The notes: generated by a model not told the origin, from the letters alone. Numbered from the stretch's first letter, positions 26,861 through 36,072 are shown. The stretch is 64,000 bases of DNA from Fundidesulfovibrio putealis DSM 16056 (GCF_000429325.1 NZ_AUBQ01000014.1:62001-126000); one strand, 5' to 3'. Made by a program: numbers and translations.

Positions 26861-28231
26861 ATGGACGCCGCCGAACGCCGTTCGCTCGAAGCGCAGATCG
26901 CCGTGGGGCTGGCGTCGTTCCTGACGCCGTTCCTGTACGGGGCGCTGTCGGTGGCGATGCCCACCATCGGGCGGGCGTTTTCTTTTTCAGCGCGCGAGAT
27001 GGCCATGGTGATGATGGTGCACCTGCTTTTCTCCACCTCCTGCATGCTGCCGGTGGGCCGCGCCTCGGACTTCATCGGGCGAAAGGGCCTGTTCATGGCG
27101 GGCAGCGTGCTGTTCTCGGTCAGTTCGCTCACGGCAGGGCTGGCGGACAGCGCCGGGGTGCTGCTGTTCGCCAGGGCGCTCCAGGGCGTGGGCGACGCGC
27201 TGACGTTCGGGGTCAGCGGAGCGATACTCGTGACCATCGTGCCGCCGGAGCGCACGGGCCGAGCCATCGGCTTCAACCTGTCGTTTATTTTTGCCGGTCT
27301 AGCGCTTGGGCCTCTGGCTGGCGGGGCGCTGACCTCGTGGCTGTCCTGGCGGGTAATTTTCTATCTGTCGGCGGCGGCGGGAGTGGCGGCCTTCGCGCTC
27401 ATCTTCAGAAGCTACCAGGAAGTCAGGCCGCAGCGGTCGCAGACGGTGGGCTACGCCGACACGGCGCTGTTCATCCCGGCCATGCTGGGGCTGATCCTCG
27501 GGCTCTCGGTGCAGCCGTCCTGGTGGGGCGCGGCGCTTTCGGCAGCGGCGGGCGTGCTGCTGTGGCGCTTCGTGAAGTTCCAGGAGGGACACGCCAACCC
27601 CATGGTGGACGTGGGGTACATCCGGCGAAATCCTGCGTTTGCGCTGGCCAACGTGGCTTCGGTGCTGGGATACGCAGCTGCGTTCTCCACAAGCTTTCTG
27701 CTGAGCCTCTTTTTGCAAAGCGTGCAGGGGATGGCCCCGCACGACGCAGGGTATCTGCTGCTGGTGCAGCCAACGGTGCAGGCGCTGGCCTCGCCGCTGG
27801 CGGGGAGGTTGTCGGACATGGCGCACCCGGCACGGGTGAGCGCGGTCGGACTGGTCGTGCTGGGAGCGGGACTTCTGATGCTGACGGGAAACGGAAGCGA
27901 CACCACAACGCTGTGGATAGTCGGGGTGCAGGTGGTGCTGGGGCTGGGATTTTCGCTGTTCGTATCGCCGAACTTCAACGCCATCATGTCCAGCGTGGAC
28001 CCGGCCCACAAAGGGATGGCCTCGGGGTTCATGTCCACCATGCGCGGGATGGGCATGTGCCTGTCGCTGTCGGTGACGGGCCTTCTGCTGGCGCTGGTGC
28101 TGGGCGAGGCCCATACGGGCCAGACCGGCCCCGAAGCGCTGCCCGCGCTCAAGTCCTGCTTCATCATCTTCGGCCTGTCCGCCCTGGCAGCAGCGGCAGT
28201 ATCCTGGCGGGCTGCGCGACAGACGCGATAG
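26861..28231 (+). CDS. MFS transporter, DHA2-like
   Basis: Membrane protein of 456 aa with 12 to 14 hydrophobic helices. The motif A region GRASDFIGRKGLFMAG lies between helices 2 and 3 (about 65-80). ARALQGVGDALTFGVSGAIL and GFNLSFIFAGLALGPLAGG match motifs B and C of proton-coupled drug exporters. The substrate cannot be inferred. The ribosome site is poorly placed (AGGAG 14 nt before the ATG). The upstream spacer is full of hairpin repeats, so its promoter is not obvious. Confidence 0.85.
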   Translation: MDAAERRSLEAQIAVGLASFLTPFLYGALSVAMPTIGRAFSFSAREMAMVMMVHLLFSTSCMLPVGRASDFIGRKGLFMAGSVLFSVSSLTAGLADSAGVLLFARALQGVGDALTFGVSGAILVTIVPPERTGRAIGFNLSFIFAGLALGPLAGGALTSWLSWRVIFYLSAAAGVAAFALIFRSYQEVRPQRSQTVGYADTALFIPAMLGLILGLSVQPSWWGAALSAAAGVLLWRFVKFQEGHANPMVDVGYIRRNPAFALANVASVLGYAAAFSTSFLLSLFLQSVQGMAPHDAGYLLLVQPTVQALASPLAGRLSDMAHPARVSAVGLVVLGAGLLMLTGNGSDTTTLWIVGVQVVLGLGFSLFVSPNFNAIMSSVDPAHKGMASGFMSTMRGMGMCLSLSVTGLLLALVLGEAHTGQTGPEALPALKSCFIIFGLSALAAAAVSWRAARQTR

Positions 28232-28307
28232 CACATCCCCGCCTGGACGCCGCCCGCCCCCTGGTCTATCGTCCTCTCGAGACTGGTTTGCCGAGGGAGG
28301 ACGCGCC

Positions 28308-29228
28308 ATGTTCCGTCGATTGCTGAGCCTCGCGCTGTTCGCCGCCATCCTGGCGACACTGCCCGCACATGGGGCGTCTGCGGCGGAGCCCTCCACTCCC
28401 CTCATATATGGCCTGAAAGGTGCGGTGATGCTCCTGGACGGACAATCCGGCCAGCCCCGCAAGATCGGCCAGGGGCGGCAGCCGTCGCTCGCGCCGGACG
28501 GACTCCGGGCCGTGTGGGTTGAGCACGGCGAAGACGCGGCCAAGGCCAGTATCGCTGTTTATGATACGGCGACCGGAAAACAGTCGCTGCTGGCCAAGCC
28601 GGGCGGCTATCTTCAGACGCCCCGGTTCTCGCCGGATGGTCGTAGCGTGGCCTTCACCCGCATGGGCGAGGACGGACGCCAGAGCCTCTGGCTGGTGCGA
28701 AGCGGCGAAAACCCCGTGCAACTGCCCACAACCGGCGACGGTTCACTCTTTGAACTGGCCTGGACCCCGGACGGAGCGTTCATCACTGCCCAGGACATGC
28801 GCTGGCTGCGATTCTTCAAGCCTGACGGATCAGAGGCACGGCGCGTGGCGCTAAGTGACGTCACGGGAGGAAAGCAGGACGCCGTCACCAGCGCGGACCG
28901 CTTCAGCCTGCGCCCTGGCGGGAGCGGGGAAATCCTTTACTCCATGATGGTCCCAGGCACGAAGCTCTTTCACAAGAAAGTGCCGGATTTGAGCTCGGCG
29001 CTGTTCCTGTATGATCCCAAGAGCGGCAAGACCACGCGGCTCACCCCCGAAAACCTCACCGCCTTCGCTCCGTCCTGGACGCCGGACGGCCAGGGACTTC
29101 TGTTCACAGGCTACACGGACGTCCAGGCCGGATCGGCCTACCCGTTTCGCGTGTGGAGCATGCGCCTTGGCGACTCCCCACGGGAAGTGACGCCCGGCGA
29201 GGACCCTGCGCCGCCAAGCGGGCCATAA
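28308..29228 (+). CDS. Secreted TolB-like beta-propeller protein
   Basis: Product of 306 aa with a signal peptide ending near GASAAE (residues 1-26). Several PD40/WD40-like blades follow: PSLAPDGLRAVWV, PRFSPDGRSVAFTRM, LAWTPDGAFI and SWTPDGQGLLFTGYT, each with the (S/T)PDG turn of TolB propellers. No TolB N-terminal domain is present, so it is not TolB itself. It is probably a periplasmic interaction or sensing module. The next secreted-protein gene follows after 20 nt, suggesting a pair. Confidence 0.8.
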   Translation: MFRRLLSLALFAAILATLPAHGASAAEPSTPLIYGLKGAVMLLDGQSGQPRKIGQGRQPSLAPDGLRAVWVEHGEDAAKASIAVYDTATGKQSLLAKPGGYLQTPRFSPDGRSVAFTRMGEDGRQSLWLVRSGENPVQLPTTGDGSLFELAWTPDGAFITAQDMRWLRFFKPDGSEARRVALSDVTGGKQDAVTSADRFSLRPGGSGEILYSMMVPGTKLFHKKVPDLSSALFLYDPKSGKTTRLTPENLTAFAPSWTPDGQGLLFTGYTDVQAGSAYPFRVWSMRLGDSPREVTPGEDPAPPSGP

Positions 29229-29248
29229 TGTGTGAGGGAGGGGTGAGC

Positions 29249-29812
29249 ATGACACGACGTTATGCAGTGCTGGCAGCACTGGCTCCGCTGGCGCTGGTCT
29301 TGACGATGAGCAGCCTGGGCTGGGCAGGCCAAGGCAGGCCTTCGCCCGATGTCGCCGCGCGGCTGGACGCCGTGTGCGGACAGACCGGCGTGTACGGCTG
29401 CTACACGAACCACAGGTACGGCTATGTCGTGGCCTGGCCTAAAAAGTACCTGACGGGGCAAGGCGAATCGGACAGTGGCGACGGGCAGGTCTTCAGTTCG
29501 CCGGACGGGCAGGCGCGGCTGGCCTGCTGGGCGTCCTTCAACGACGTGCTCGGGGAGAGCATCGGCCAAGCCTACGCCCAGGCTCTTCAGGAAGCCGGGG
29601 CGCAGGTCAGCTACAAGCATCTGGGGAAGGATTTCTTCGTGATTTCGGGCGTCAAAGACGGGATGATCTTCTATCGAAAGACCCTGCTGGCCCACGGGGT
29701 GCAGGCCAGCTTCGAACTGAGCTACGCCGAGCAGCTCAAAGCCGCGTTCGACCCCATCGTCAAGGACGTGGCCCGCTCCTTCAGCGTGGACCCGGCCTTT
29801 ACCTGGCGATAA
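29249..29812 (+). CDS. Small secreted protein of unknown function
   Basis: Product of 187 aa with a signal peptide (TRRYAVLAALAPLALVLTMS...WAG). The mature sequence has the pattern YGYVVAWPKKYL...DGQVFSSPDGQARL and KHLGKDFFVISGVKDGMIFY, resembling periplasmic proteins of sulfate reducers and proteobacteria that lack an assigned role. Mature cysteines occur near the start (VCGQTGVYGCY) and in ACWASF. ATG at 29249 is used because GGGAGGGG lies directly upstream; the longer in-frame start overlaps the previous gene. It converges on der with only 33 nt between them. Confidence 0.75.
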   Translation: MTRRYAVLAALAPLALVLTMSSLGWAGQGRPSPDVAARLDAVCGQTGVYGCYTNHRYGYVVAWPKKYLTGQGESDSGDGQVFSSPDGQARLACWASFNDVLGESIGQAYAQALQEAGAQVSYKHLGKDFFVISGVKDGMIFYRKTLLAHGVQASFELSYAEQLKAAFDPIVKDVARSFSVDPAFTWR

Positions 29813-29845
29813 TCCGGGTCCCGTCAGGCAGGCGCTGGGAGCCCC

Positions 29846-31561
29846 CTACCCTTTGGAGCGCGACCGCGACGAGCCTGCCCTGTTGGAGCCTGACCTCTGG
29901 CTTCCGGACTTTGATCCGCCGGTTTTCGACCCACCGGATTTCTGGCCGCCAGCTTTCGAGCCGCCCGTTCTCGGGGCGGAGGGCTTTCTCGCGCGGGACT
30001 GATCCCTGTCGGACCTGTCTCCCGAACTTTTCTCACCGGCAGGCTTCCGGCCACGGGACTGGTCCCTGTCAGGCCTGTCTCCCGAAGCTTTCTCGCTGCC
30101 GGACTTGCCCGCATCTGCACCGGCCTCGCCGGACTTCGCCACGGCGGCTTTCGGCGCTGCGGGCTTCACGTAGGTCGAGGGATAGGGCTTGTCCTTGCCC
30201 GGCTTCTGCGGCTTGGGCCTGGGCCTGTTCTCGATCTCCCCTTCCTCGTTCCTCTGGCGGCTGCCCCGGAAAAGCAACTTCACCGGCGCGTGGCGGATGC
30301 CGAAAAGCTTGCGCAGCTGGTTTTCCAGGAAGCGGGCGTAGCTATCCTTGATGCGCTCGGGATCGTTGACGAAGAATACGAAGGTAGCCGGGACGGTCCC
30401 CGTCTGGGTAAGGTAGTAAAATTTGGGGCGTTTGCCTTTCACCAGAGGCGGCTGGTGGCGCTCCAAGGCCTCGCGCAGCAGGCGGTTCAGCTCTCCGGTG
30501 CCGATGCGGATATGGCATTCGGCGCGGATGGCCTGGGCAGTGGGCAGGATGTCGCGCAGCCCCTTGCCCTTGACGGCGGAGGTGAAGATGACCGGCACGT
30601 GGTTGCAGATGCGCAGCTCTTCGCTCACGGCCTGCTTGAGTTCGGCCAGCCCCTTGGCGTCCACGAGATCAACCTTGTTGATGACGATGAGGAAGGGGAC
30701 CTTCTCCTTGTCCAGGTAGGAGATCAGGCGCTTGTCCTGCATGGCCAGCCCCTCGGGGCCGTCCACCACCAGGATGGTCACGTCGGCGCGCCTGCCGCTG
30801 CCCAGCGCCGTCAGGCTGCTGATGCGCTCCAGGGCGTCGTCGATCTTGGCCTTGCGGCGCACGCCCGCTGTGTCCACGAACACGAAGCGCTTGCCGTCCT
30901 TCTCGAAGGTGACGTCCACGGCGTCGCGGGTGGTTCCGGCCTGATCGCTGACGATCATGCGGTAATCGCCCACCATGGCGTTGATTATCGAACTTTTTCC
31001 CGCGTTGGGACGGCCCAGCATGGAGAGCGTGAGCTCCGTCTCCATGCGCTCCTCCGGCTCCGCGACCTCGGGCAGGCGCGATATGATGTCGTCCACCAGG
31101 GTGCGCATGCCAAAGCCGTGCTCGGCGGAGACCGGGGCCAGATCGAGGCCCAGGGAGTGGAAGTCCGCCATGAAGAGGTCTTCCTTCTCGCCGCCGTCCA
31201 CCTTGTTCACGGCCACCAGCACGGGCTTGCCGGACTGGCGCAGCAGCTGGGCCACGCGCTGGTCTTCCGAGGTGATGCCCTCGCGGCCGTCAACCACCAG
31301 CAGCACCAGATCCGACGAGGTCACGGCGCGGCGCGCCTGCTCCAGCACGTCCACTTCCAGGCCCTGCGGGTCTTCCAGGGTCAGGCCACCCGTGTCGATG
31401 ATGTTCACCGGCACGCCAGCCAGCACGGCCTGGCCTTCCAGTCGGTCGCGGGTGACGCCGGGGCGGTCGTGGGTGATGGCCTTGCGCCTGCGCAGGAAGC
31501 GGTTGAACAGGGTGGACTTGCCCACGTTGGGGCGACCGATAATGGCGAGAGTGGCTGGCAT
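29846..31561 (-). CDS. der: Ribosome-assembly GTPase Der (EngA) with long basic tail
   Basis: Product of 571 aa against about 440-490 usual. Two tandem GTPase domains: GRPNVGKST (G1), DTGG, NKVDG; then GRPNAGKSS, DTAG, NKVD. The KH-like domain ends near residue 440. Der acts in 50S maturation. The extra C-terminal ~100 residues are Lys/Arg/Ser/Gly/Asp only, with an imperfect repeat GDRPDRDQSRGRKP / GDRSDRDQSRARKP, then SGGSKTGGSKSG-type runs. ATG at 31561 matches the family start (PATLAIIGRPNVGKS). No good ribosome site is seen; an upstream extension to 31678 is rejected as non-homologous. Confidence 0.93.
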   Translation of the reverse strand: MPATLAIIGRPNVGKSTLFNRFLRRRKAITHDRPGVTRDRLEGQAVLAGVPVNIIDTGGLTLEDPQGLEVDVLEQARRAVTSSDLVLLVVDGREGITSEDQRVAQLLRQSGKPVLVAVNKVDGGEKEDLFMADFHSLGLDLAPVSAEHGFGMRTLVDDIISRLPEVAEPEERMETELTLSMLGRPNAGKSSIINAMVGDYRMIVSDQAGTTRDAVDVTFEKDGKRFVFVDTAGVRRKAKIDDALERISSLTALGSGRRADVTILVVDGPEGLAMQDKRLISYLDKEKVPFLIVINKVDLVDAKGLAELKQAVSEELRICNHVPVIFTSAVKGKGLRDILPTAQAIRAECHIRIGTGELNRLLREALERHQPPLVKGKRPKFYYLTQTGTVPATFVFFVNDPERIKDSYARFLENQLRKLFGIRHAPVKLLFRGSRQRNEEGEIENRPRPKPQKPGKDKPYPSTYVKPAAPKAAVAKSGEAGADAGKSGSEKASGDRPDRDQSRGRKPAGEKSSGDRSDRDQSRARKPSAPRTGGSKAGGQKSGGSKTGGSKSGSQRSGSNRAGSSRSRSKG

Positions 31562-31580
31562 TGGAGGTATGTCCCGGGTT

Positions 31581-31620
31581 AAGGCCCCGGCGGGCAAGGG
31601 GGGTGGCCCCTTGAATCCCC
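31581..31620. repeat. Degenerate hairpin module
   Basis: GGCCCCGGCGGGCAAGGGG...CCCCTTGAATCCCC contains stem CAAGGGG / CCCCTTG and resembles the GCCTCCGGCGGCC-hairpin modules elsewhere. It lies between der and the isochorismatase-like gene and reads in the plus direction. Confidence 0.4.
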
Positions 31621-31697
31621 GAGGTCGGGGGCTCCGCTGAGGACGGGTACTTTGCACTATCGCATGACGTCTTGTCAAGTCCTCTGAAAAACGGCGA

Positions 31698-32249
31698 TTA
31701 CCGCAGCTCCCCGGCCATGTCCTTCACGCCGGTCACGGTGGCGTACACCGCGCCCAGAGCCGCCATGAAGGCCGCCTGCACATGCGCGGCGGGCACGTTC
31801 ACGTGGCCGTAGTCCAGGGCGCGCGTGGCGCAGGCGTCGGCCAGCACGACGCACTCGTAGCCCAGGTCGAAGGCTGCGCGGGTGGTTGCGTCCACGCACA
31901 TGTGGGTCATCATTCCGGCGATAACCAGCCGCTTCACGTCGGCCTCGTCCAGGCGGTCCTGGAGTTCCGTGGCCCGGAACGAGTTGGGGAAAGTCTTCTG
32001 GACGACCGCTTCGCCCTCCTGGGGAGCCACTGCGGGGTGGATCTCCACGCCGGGCGTGCCGGGGATGAAGAAGCCCGCGCCGGGGCGCACCGAGAGGTGC
32101 TGCACGTGGATGACCGGCCAGCCCTGCTCGCGGAACCAGCCCAAGGCGCGGCCCGCCTTCAGCACGGCGGCCTCGGCCCCCACGAGCTCCATGGGGCCGC
32201 CCGCGAAGTAGTCCATCTGGAGGTCGATCAGGATGAGTGCGGTATTCAT
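31698..32249 (-). CDS. Isochorismatase-like cysteine hydrolase
   Basis: Product of 183 aa with the family's catalytic triad visible: D9 in LILIDLQMDYF, K85 in VVQKTFPNSF and C118 in GMMTHMCVDATTR. The cis-peptide region before the Cys (IAGMMTHMC) is typical. Members include nicotinamidases, isochorismatases and N-carbamoyl hydrolases. The active-site surroundings do not allow a choice, and the metal-binding histidines of nicotinamidase are not evident. It is transcribed toward der. Confidence 0.85.
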   Translation of the reverse strand: MNTALILIDLQMDYFAGGPMELVGAEAAVLKAGRALGWFREQGWPVIHVQHLSVRPGAGFFIPGTPGVEIHPAVAPQEGEAVVQKTFPNSFRATELQDRLDEADVKRLVIAGMMTHMCVDATTRAAFDLGYECVVLADACATRALDYGHVNVPAAHVQAAFMAALGAVYATVTGVKDMAGELR

Positions 32250-32296
32250 GGCGATGCCTTTATTATAGTTAGCGGCCAGATTGCGCCGACGCGGGT

Positions 32297-32396
32297 GCTG
32301 GATGCTGTCCCGTCCGTGTCCTGGCGGGCGGGCTAGAATCGATGTGAAGACGATTCGTCGCCCGCCCGCCAGAACCCGACCGGGACAGCACCCAGC
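32297..32396. repeat. Interspersed structured element, copy B
   Basis: Outer stem GCTGGATGCTGTCCCG / CGGGACAGCACCCAGC with one A-C mismatch, inner stem CTGGCGGGCGGGC / GCCCGCCCGCCAG (32321-32333 with 32360-32372), and central GAATCG / CGATTC. The core is nearly identical to copies A and C. Confidence 0.78.
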
Positions 32397-32407
32397 CCCC
32401 GTCGAAA

Positions 32408-32485
32408 CTTCAGTCTGCCGCGCTGGAATGCGAAGCGGAAAGCCGGGTCCAGGGGGAGGCTTCTCCCCCTGGCCGCCGGAGGCAT
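32408..32485 (-). repeat. 3'-end hairpin module, copy B
   Basis: The minus strand begins ATGCCTCCGGCGGCC 8 nt after the cupin gene stop. The perfect stem CCAGGGGGAG / CTCCCCCTGG (32472-32449) comes next, then CCGGCTTTCCGCTTCGCATT and CAGCGCGGCAGACTG. Confidence 0.75.
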
Positions 32486-32493
32486 ATTATCTC

Positions 32494-32844
32494 TTACAGC
32501 TCCGGCGCACCCGAGGGAACCAGGCACAAGAGCATCAGCGGTTCAGTGCCGGTATTTCGCACCTGATGCTCCTCGTTCGGCTTGACGAGCACGGCGCTGC
32601 CCGGCCCGACCGGGTTCCACTGCCCGTTGCCGTACACTTCACCCTGCCCGCTGTGGTAGAACATCTCGTGCTCCCAGTCGTGGGTGTGGCGCGGCGTGTG
32701 GCCGCCGGGTGCGATCTCGAACAGTCGCATGCAGAAGTTGGGCGCGCCGTCAGCCTTGCCGATCAGCACGCGCCCGGCGACTCCCTTGGCTACTTCGTTG
32801 TCGAAGCGAACAGGTTCGATGGCCTTGTAATCCTTGATCTCCAC
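32494..32844 (-). CDS. Single-domain cupin protein
   Basis: Small beta-barrel protein of 116 aa. Cupin motif 1 is GGHTPRHTHDWEHE with likely metal ligands H53, H55 and E60; motif 2 is PNEEHQVRN with H93. Such proteins act as metal-dependent isomerases, dioxygenases or sugar-binding proteins; this one has no further clue. It lies between the thiamin operon and the isochorismatase-like gene, all on the minus strand, but a structured repeat separates it from the latter. Confidence 0.85.
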   Translation of the reverse strand: MEIKDYKAIEPVRFDNEVAKGVAGRVLIGKADGAPNFCMRLFEIAPGGHTPRHTHDWEHEMFYHSGQGEVYGNGQWNPVGPGSAVLVKPNEEHQVRNTGTEPLMLLCLVPSGAPEL

Positions 32845-32907
32845 GCCGTCCTCCCGATGATGTATGCCTGTTGACGCATCCGGGCTTTGCCCGGCTCCAA
32901 ACGAAAA

Positions 32908-33552
32908 TTACGCCTTCATCATATTGCGAAGATTCCTGGCGGTGCCGGAAATATCGTCCGCGCCCACGATCTCCGTTACCAGACAGGCCATGTGGGCTCC
33001 GCGCTCGCGCACCTGGGGCAGGTTGTGGGTCTTGATGCCGCCGATGGCCACGAAGGGCATGGGGATATGCTCCACAACATAGTCCAGATACTCGAAGCCC
33101 ACGGGATCGCAGACGTCTTTCTTGGTCTTGGTGGCGAAGATGGGGCCGACGCCGATGTAGTCCACCACGCCGGAAGTCTGGGCTGCGCGCGCCTGGCTGG
33201 GACCGTGCGTGGAGAGCCCGATTATCCTGTCCGGCCCGAGGAGCTTGCGCACCGCCGCCGGGGGCAGGTCCTCCTGCCCGACGTGCACGCCGTCGGCGTC
33301 CACCAGCAGGGCCAGGTCCACGTGATCGTTGATGATGAAGGTGGCCTTGGCGGAGCGCGTCATTTCACGCAATGTCAGGCACTCGTCGTACATGGCCCCC
33401 GCCTTCTTGTCCTTCTCGCGATACTGGATGACGGTGATGCCCGCCTCCAGGAGCTTCTCGGCCACCTCCAGATTGGAACGGCCATTGGAGTGCTCCTCCG
33501 AGAGGATGGCATAGATGCCGCCAGCCAGAAAATTACGCATGGATTTCTTCAC
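32908..33552 (-). CDS. thiE: Thiamin-phosphate synthase
   Basis: TIM-barrel enzyme of 214 aa joining HMP-pyrophosphate and thiazole phosphate. Motifs are VIQYREKDK (substrate phosphate), ATFIINDHVDLALLVDADGVHVGQEDLP, GLSTHGPSQA, YIGVGPIFATKTKKD and VAIGGI. GTG at 33552 is selected because GGAGG lies 5 nt upstream and it overlaps the thiF stop in a GTGA junction; ATG at 33540 and a longer opening are alternatives. Last gene of the thiamin operon. Confidence 0.93.
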   Translation of the reverse strand: MKKSMRNFLAGGIYAILSEEHSNGRSNLEVAEKLLEAGITVIQYREKDKKAGAMYDECLTLREMTRSAKATFIINDHVDLALLVDADGVHVGQEDLPPAAVRKLLGPDRIIGLSTHGPSQARAAQTSGVVDYIGVGPIFATKTKKDVCDPVGFEYLDYVVEHIPMPFVAIGGIKTHNLPQVRERGAHMACLVTEIVGADDISGTARNLRNMMKA

Positions 33553-34163
33553 GCTTGCCTCCGCAAAGCGAATTCGAGCACCAGATCGGCCTGTTTGGCC
33601 GCCGCAACCGTGACGCACGGGGCCAGGGGCGGACACTGCTCCGTGGCCGCGCTGGCCATGTCGCCCACTATGGCGAAGTTATCGCGCACGCGCCGCGTGA
33701 CGATGCGGTCAGCATCGCCATACCCCGCAAGACCTGACGCGGCCACCAGAAATTTACCCGTAGGGAGGTAGGCCTCCACGATCATGCGCTTGGCGCTGGC
33801 CGCGTCGAAGGCTTCGACGACAACGTCGCAGTCCGCGAACAGGGAAGCGACATTGTCGGGCGTGATGAGGGTCTGCACGGCCTGGATGTTCGCGTCCGGG
33901 TTGATGTCCAGAAGGTTGTCGCGAAGCGCCGCGACCTTGGGCATGCCGATCTGGCGGATAAAGAAGAACTGGCGGTTCAGGTTGCTGGCATCGACAACGT
34001 CGTGGTCAGCAATGACGAAGTTCGAGAACCCGGAGCGCACCAGCATCCAGGCGCAATTGGAACCGAGCCCGCCCGCGCCCGCGATGCCGATGCGAAGGGA
34101 GCGCACGCGCGAAAGATCGTCCGGCGACAGATAGCGCGACAGGCCCTGCTGGAAGGGATTCAT
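33549..34163 (-). CDS. thiF: ThiS adenylyltransferase ThiF (short clade)
   Basis: E1-like enzyme of 204 aa that adenylates the ThiS C-terminus. The nucleotide-binding loop is GAGGLGSN (29-36), followed by ADHDVVDASNLNRQFFF, the conserved E1 segment. It lacks the CxxC zinc pairs of E. coli ThiF and matches the shorter ThiF clade of about 200 aa common in anaerobes. The stop overlaps the thiE start. An unrelated gene separates it from thiH. Confidence 0.9.
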   Translation of the reverse strand: MNPFQQGLSRYLSPDDLSRVRSLRIGIAGAGGLGSNCAWMLVRSGFSNFVIADHDVVDASNLNRQFFFIRQIGMPKVAALRDNLLDINPDANIQAVQTLITPDNVASLFADCDVVVEAFDAASAKRMIVEAYLPTGKFLVAASGLAGYGDADRIVTRRVRDNFAIVGDMASAATEQCPPLAPCVTVAAAKQADLVLEFALRRQA

Positions 34164-34211
34164 GCGGTCATCCTAAAAGTATATCCAACCCGAAAACAAA
34201 CCGAATCATTG

Positions 34212-34892
34212 CTAGTTGACGCCTAACAACTCTCTAAATTCTCCAGCCAAACGCTCTTGCAACACTTTTATTTCATCCCTGTACTTACCCCTAACACCTT
34301 CTAACATTTCATGGCGCGTGCCAAGAATCAGGGGATTATTTATATATGTGGCGTGCTCAACATCAAGAGGATACACTTGAATCGCACGAATAGCCTGTCT
34401 CATTTTCGCAAGAAAATCATCAATCAAAGCACACAACTCTGGAGAAAAAAACAATCCATTACGCGGATATACTTTCAAAAGCTCATTATAGCTATCAACA
34501 ACGTTGCTAAACATCTCCTCTATCGACATATCATCCAAGCGATGCAATACGGACAAAGTTGACTCAAGATAAACACCAATACAGCTTATACTACCATACA
34601 TTGACTTTATAACTTCGAGCCTTTCTTCATGTAGCTTTGAAAACCTAAAAGACCTTTCATTATCAATACGGCTCAATTCAAAAGAAATACGCGCTTGATA
34701 TTCATCTGCATCCCTCTTGAGGCATGCCCTATGTGTTTCTATGTCTCCATTTAGCTTGGCCTTATATTTTTCAAGTGATTTATCAAACCAAGAACTGAAC
34801 AATTTCTTCGTCAGCCAAGCTACGGCCGCAGAGATTGATACAGCAGCGGAGAACACAGCGAGAGAGAACTTAACTACCTCTTCCCATCCCAT
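34212..34892 (-). CDS. Membrane-anchored coiled-coil protein of unknown function (AT-rich)
   Basis: Product of 226 aa. One N-terminal membrane helix (FSLAVFSAAVSISAAVAWL), then KKLFSSWFDKSLEKYKAKL and a charged helical region to about residue 95, then a mostly helical C-terminal part ending VLQERLAGEFRELLGVN. No known family was recognised. Its DNA is strikingly AT-rich, with codons such as ATA and TTA, unlike every neighbour, so it is probably acquired. It splits the thiamin operon between thiH and thiF in the same direction. Possible defence or stress accessory, but nothing proves this. Confidence 0.7.
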   Translation of the reverse strand: MGWEEVVKFSLAVFSAAVSISAAVAWLTKKLFSSWFDKSLEKYKAKLNGDIETHRACLKRDADEYQARISFELSRIDNERSFRFSKLHEERLEVIKSMYGSISCIGVYLESTLSVLHRLDDMSIEEMFSNVVDSYNELLKVYPRNGLFFSPELCALIDDFLAKMRQAIRAIQVYPLDVEHATYINNPLILGTRHEMLEGVRGKYRDEIKVLQERLAGEFRELLGVN

Positions 34893-34959
34893 AGGAGGAC
34901 CTCACTCGAAACAATAATTTGTTCAATGTTCAACTGCTGTTCAAACTATTGTCTGCATC

Positions 34960-36063
34960 CTACAAATACTGCCAATCCTTGTACACCGGCTGATACCCCC
35001 GCGAGTACAGCATCTGGGCCATTTCGGCCACACTGCGCTCGTCGGATATCTCGAACTGGCCGGGGTCTTCCTGGCCGGACGCCCTGCCCCCGACCTGGGT
35101 GCATACGCCCGCGCTCATCTTGGTGACGCCAAGCCCCAGCAGGTTGTCGCGCAGCTTCGCGTTCTCGCGCGTGGAGAGCGTCACCCCGCCGCGCGGCATG
35201 AACAGCCTGAACGCCAAAATATACTGCACCATGTCCGCGTCCGACACGATCACCTTGGGCGGGAAGCCCCCCAGGTGCGGGCGCATGCGCGGCGGCGAGA
35301 TGGCCACTTCCACGTCCGGGTAGGTGTGCTGCAAGTAGTCCGTGTGCAGGCCGGTGAAGAAGGCTTCGGTGCGCCAGTCGTTCAACCCCAGGAGCGTCCC
35401 CGTGGTGATCTGGCGGATGCCCGCCGCAGCCGCGCGCTCCGGGGCCTCCAGGCGGTTGCGGTAAACCCGCTTGGGGCCTTTGGGGTGCAGCTCGGCGTAG
35501 ATTTCCTCGTTGTAGACTTCCTGGAACATGGTCATGCCGTCCACGCCCACGGCGGCCAGCTCGGCGTATTCGTCCTGGGTGAGGGCGTAGACCTCCACGG
35601 CGATGCTGGTGAAGTACTTCTTCAGCACCTTGGAGCAATCCGCGATGTAGCTGACCGGAGTCTGTTTGCGGTCGTCCCCAGTGAGGATCAAGATGTGCTT
35701 CAGCCCGCTCTTGGCGATCTCGACCGCTTCGGCCTCGACCTCCTCAAGCGTCAACTTGCGGCGCTCCAACGCGTTCTTCGTGTTGAAGCCGCAGTAGACA
35801 CACTGGTTGGTGCAGTGGTTGGCCAGATACAGCGGCGTAAACAAGAGCACCGCCTTGCCGAAGTGGCGCACGGTGAGTTCGCTGGCGCGGCGCGCCATGG
35901 CCTCCAGGTGGGACGTGGCGCGCGGGGAAAGAAGCGCCAAGTAGTCCTCGCGGGACAGGCGCTCTTTGCTGATGATGCGCGCGATGTCGGCGTCCGTCAC
36001 CGAGGCGAAGAAGGACGCGAAGTCGAAGCCGTCGTAGCGGCGTAGTTCGTCGTAGAATGTCAT
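34960..36063 (-). CDS. thiH: 2-iminoacetate synthase ThiH
   Basis: Radical-SAM tyrosine lyase of 367 aa. The cluster motif is CTNQCVYC (C84, C88, C91), then [14 protein letters not shown] and the C-terminal BATS-like domain ([20 protein letters not shown]). It cleaves tyrosine to dehydroglycine for thiazole formation, the anaerobic route in place of ThiO. It lies 9 nt after thiG. The C-terminal [11 protein letters not shown] closes the protein normally. Confidence 0.94.
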   Translation of the reverse strand: MTFYDELRRYDGFDFASFFASVTDADIARIISKERLSREDYLALLSPRATSHLEAMARRASELTVRHFGKAVLLFTPLYLANHCTNQCVYCGFNTKNALERRKLTLEEVEAEAVEIAKSGLKHILILTGDDRKQTPVSYIADCSKVLKKYFTSIAVEVYALTQDEYAELAAVGVDGMTMFQEVYNEEIYAELHPKGPKRVYRNRLEAPERAAAAGIRQITTGTLLGLNDWRTEAFFTGLHTDYLQHTYPDVEVAISPPRMRPHLGGFPPKVIVSDADMVQYILAFRLFMPRGGVTLSTRENAKLRDNLLGLGVTKMSAGVCTQVGGRASGQEDPGQFEISDERSVAEMAQMLYSRGYQPVYKDWQYL

Positions 36064-36072
36064 GGTACGTCT

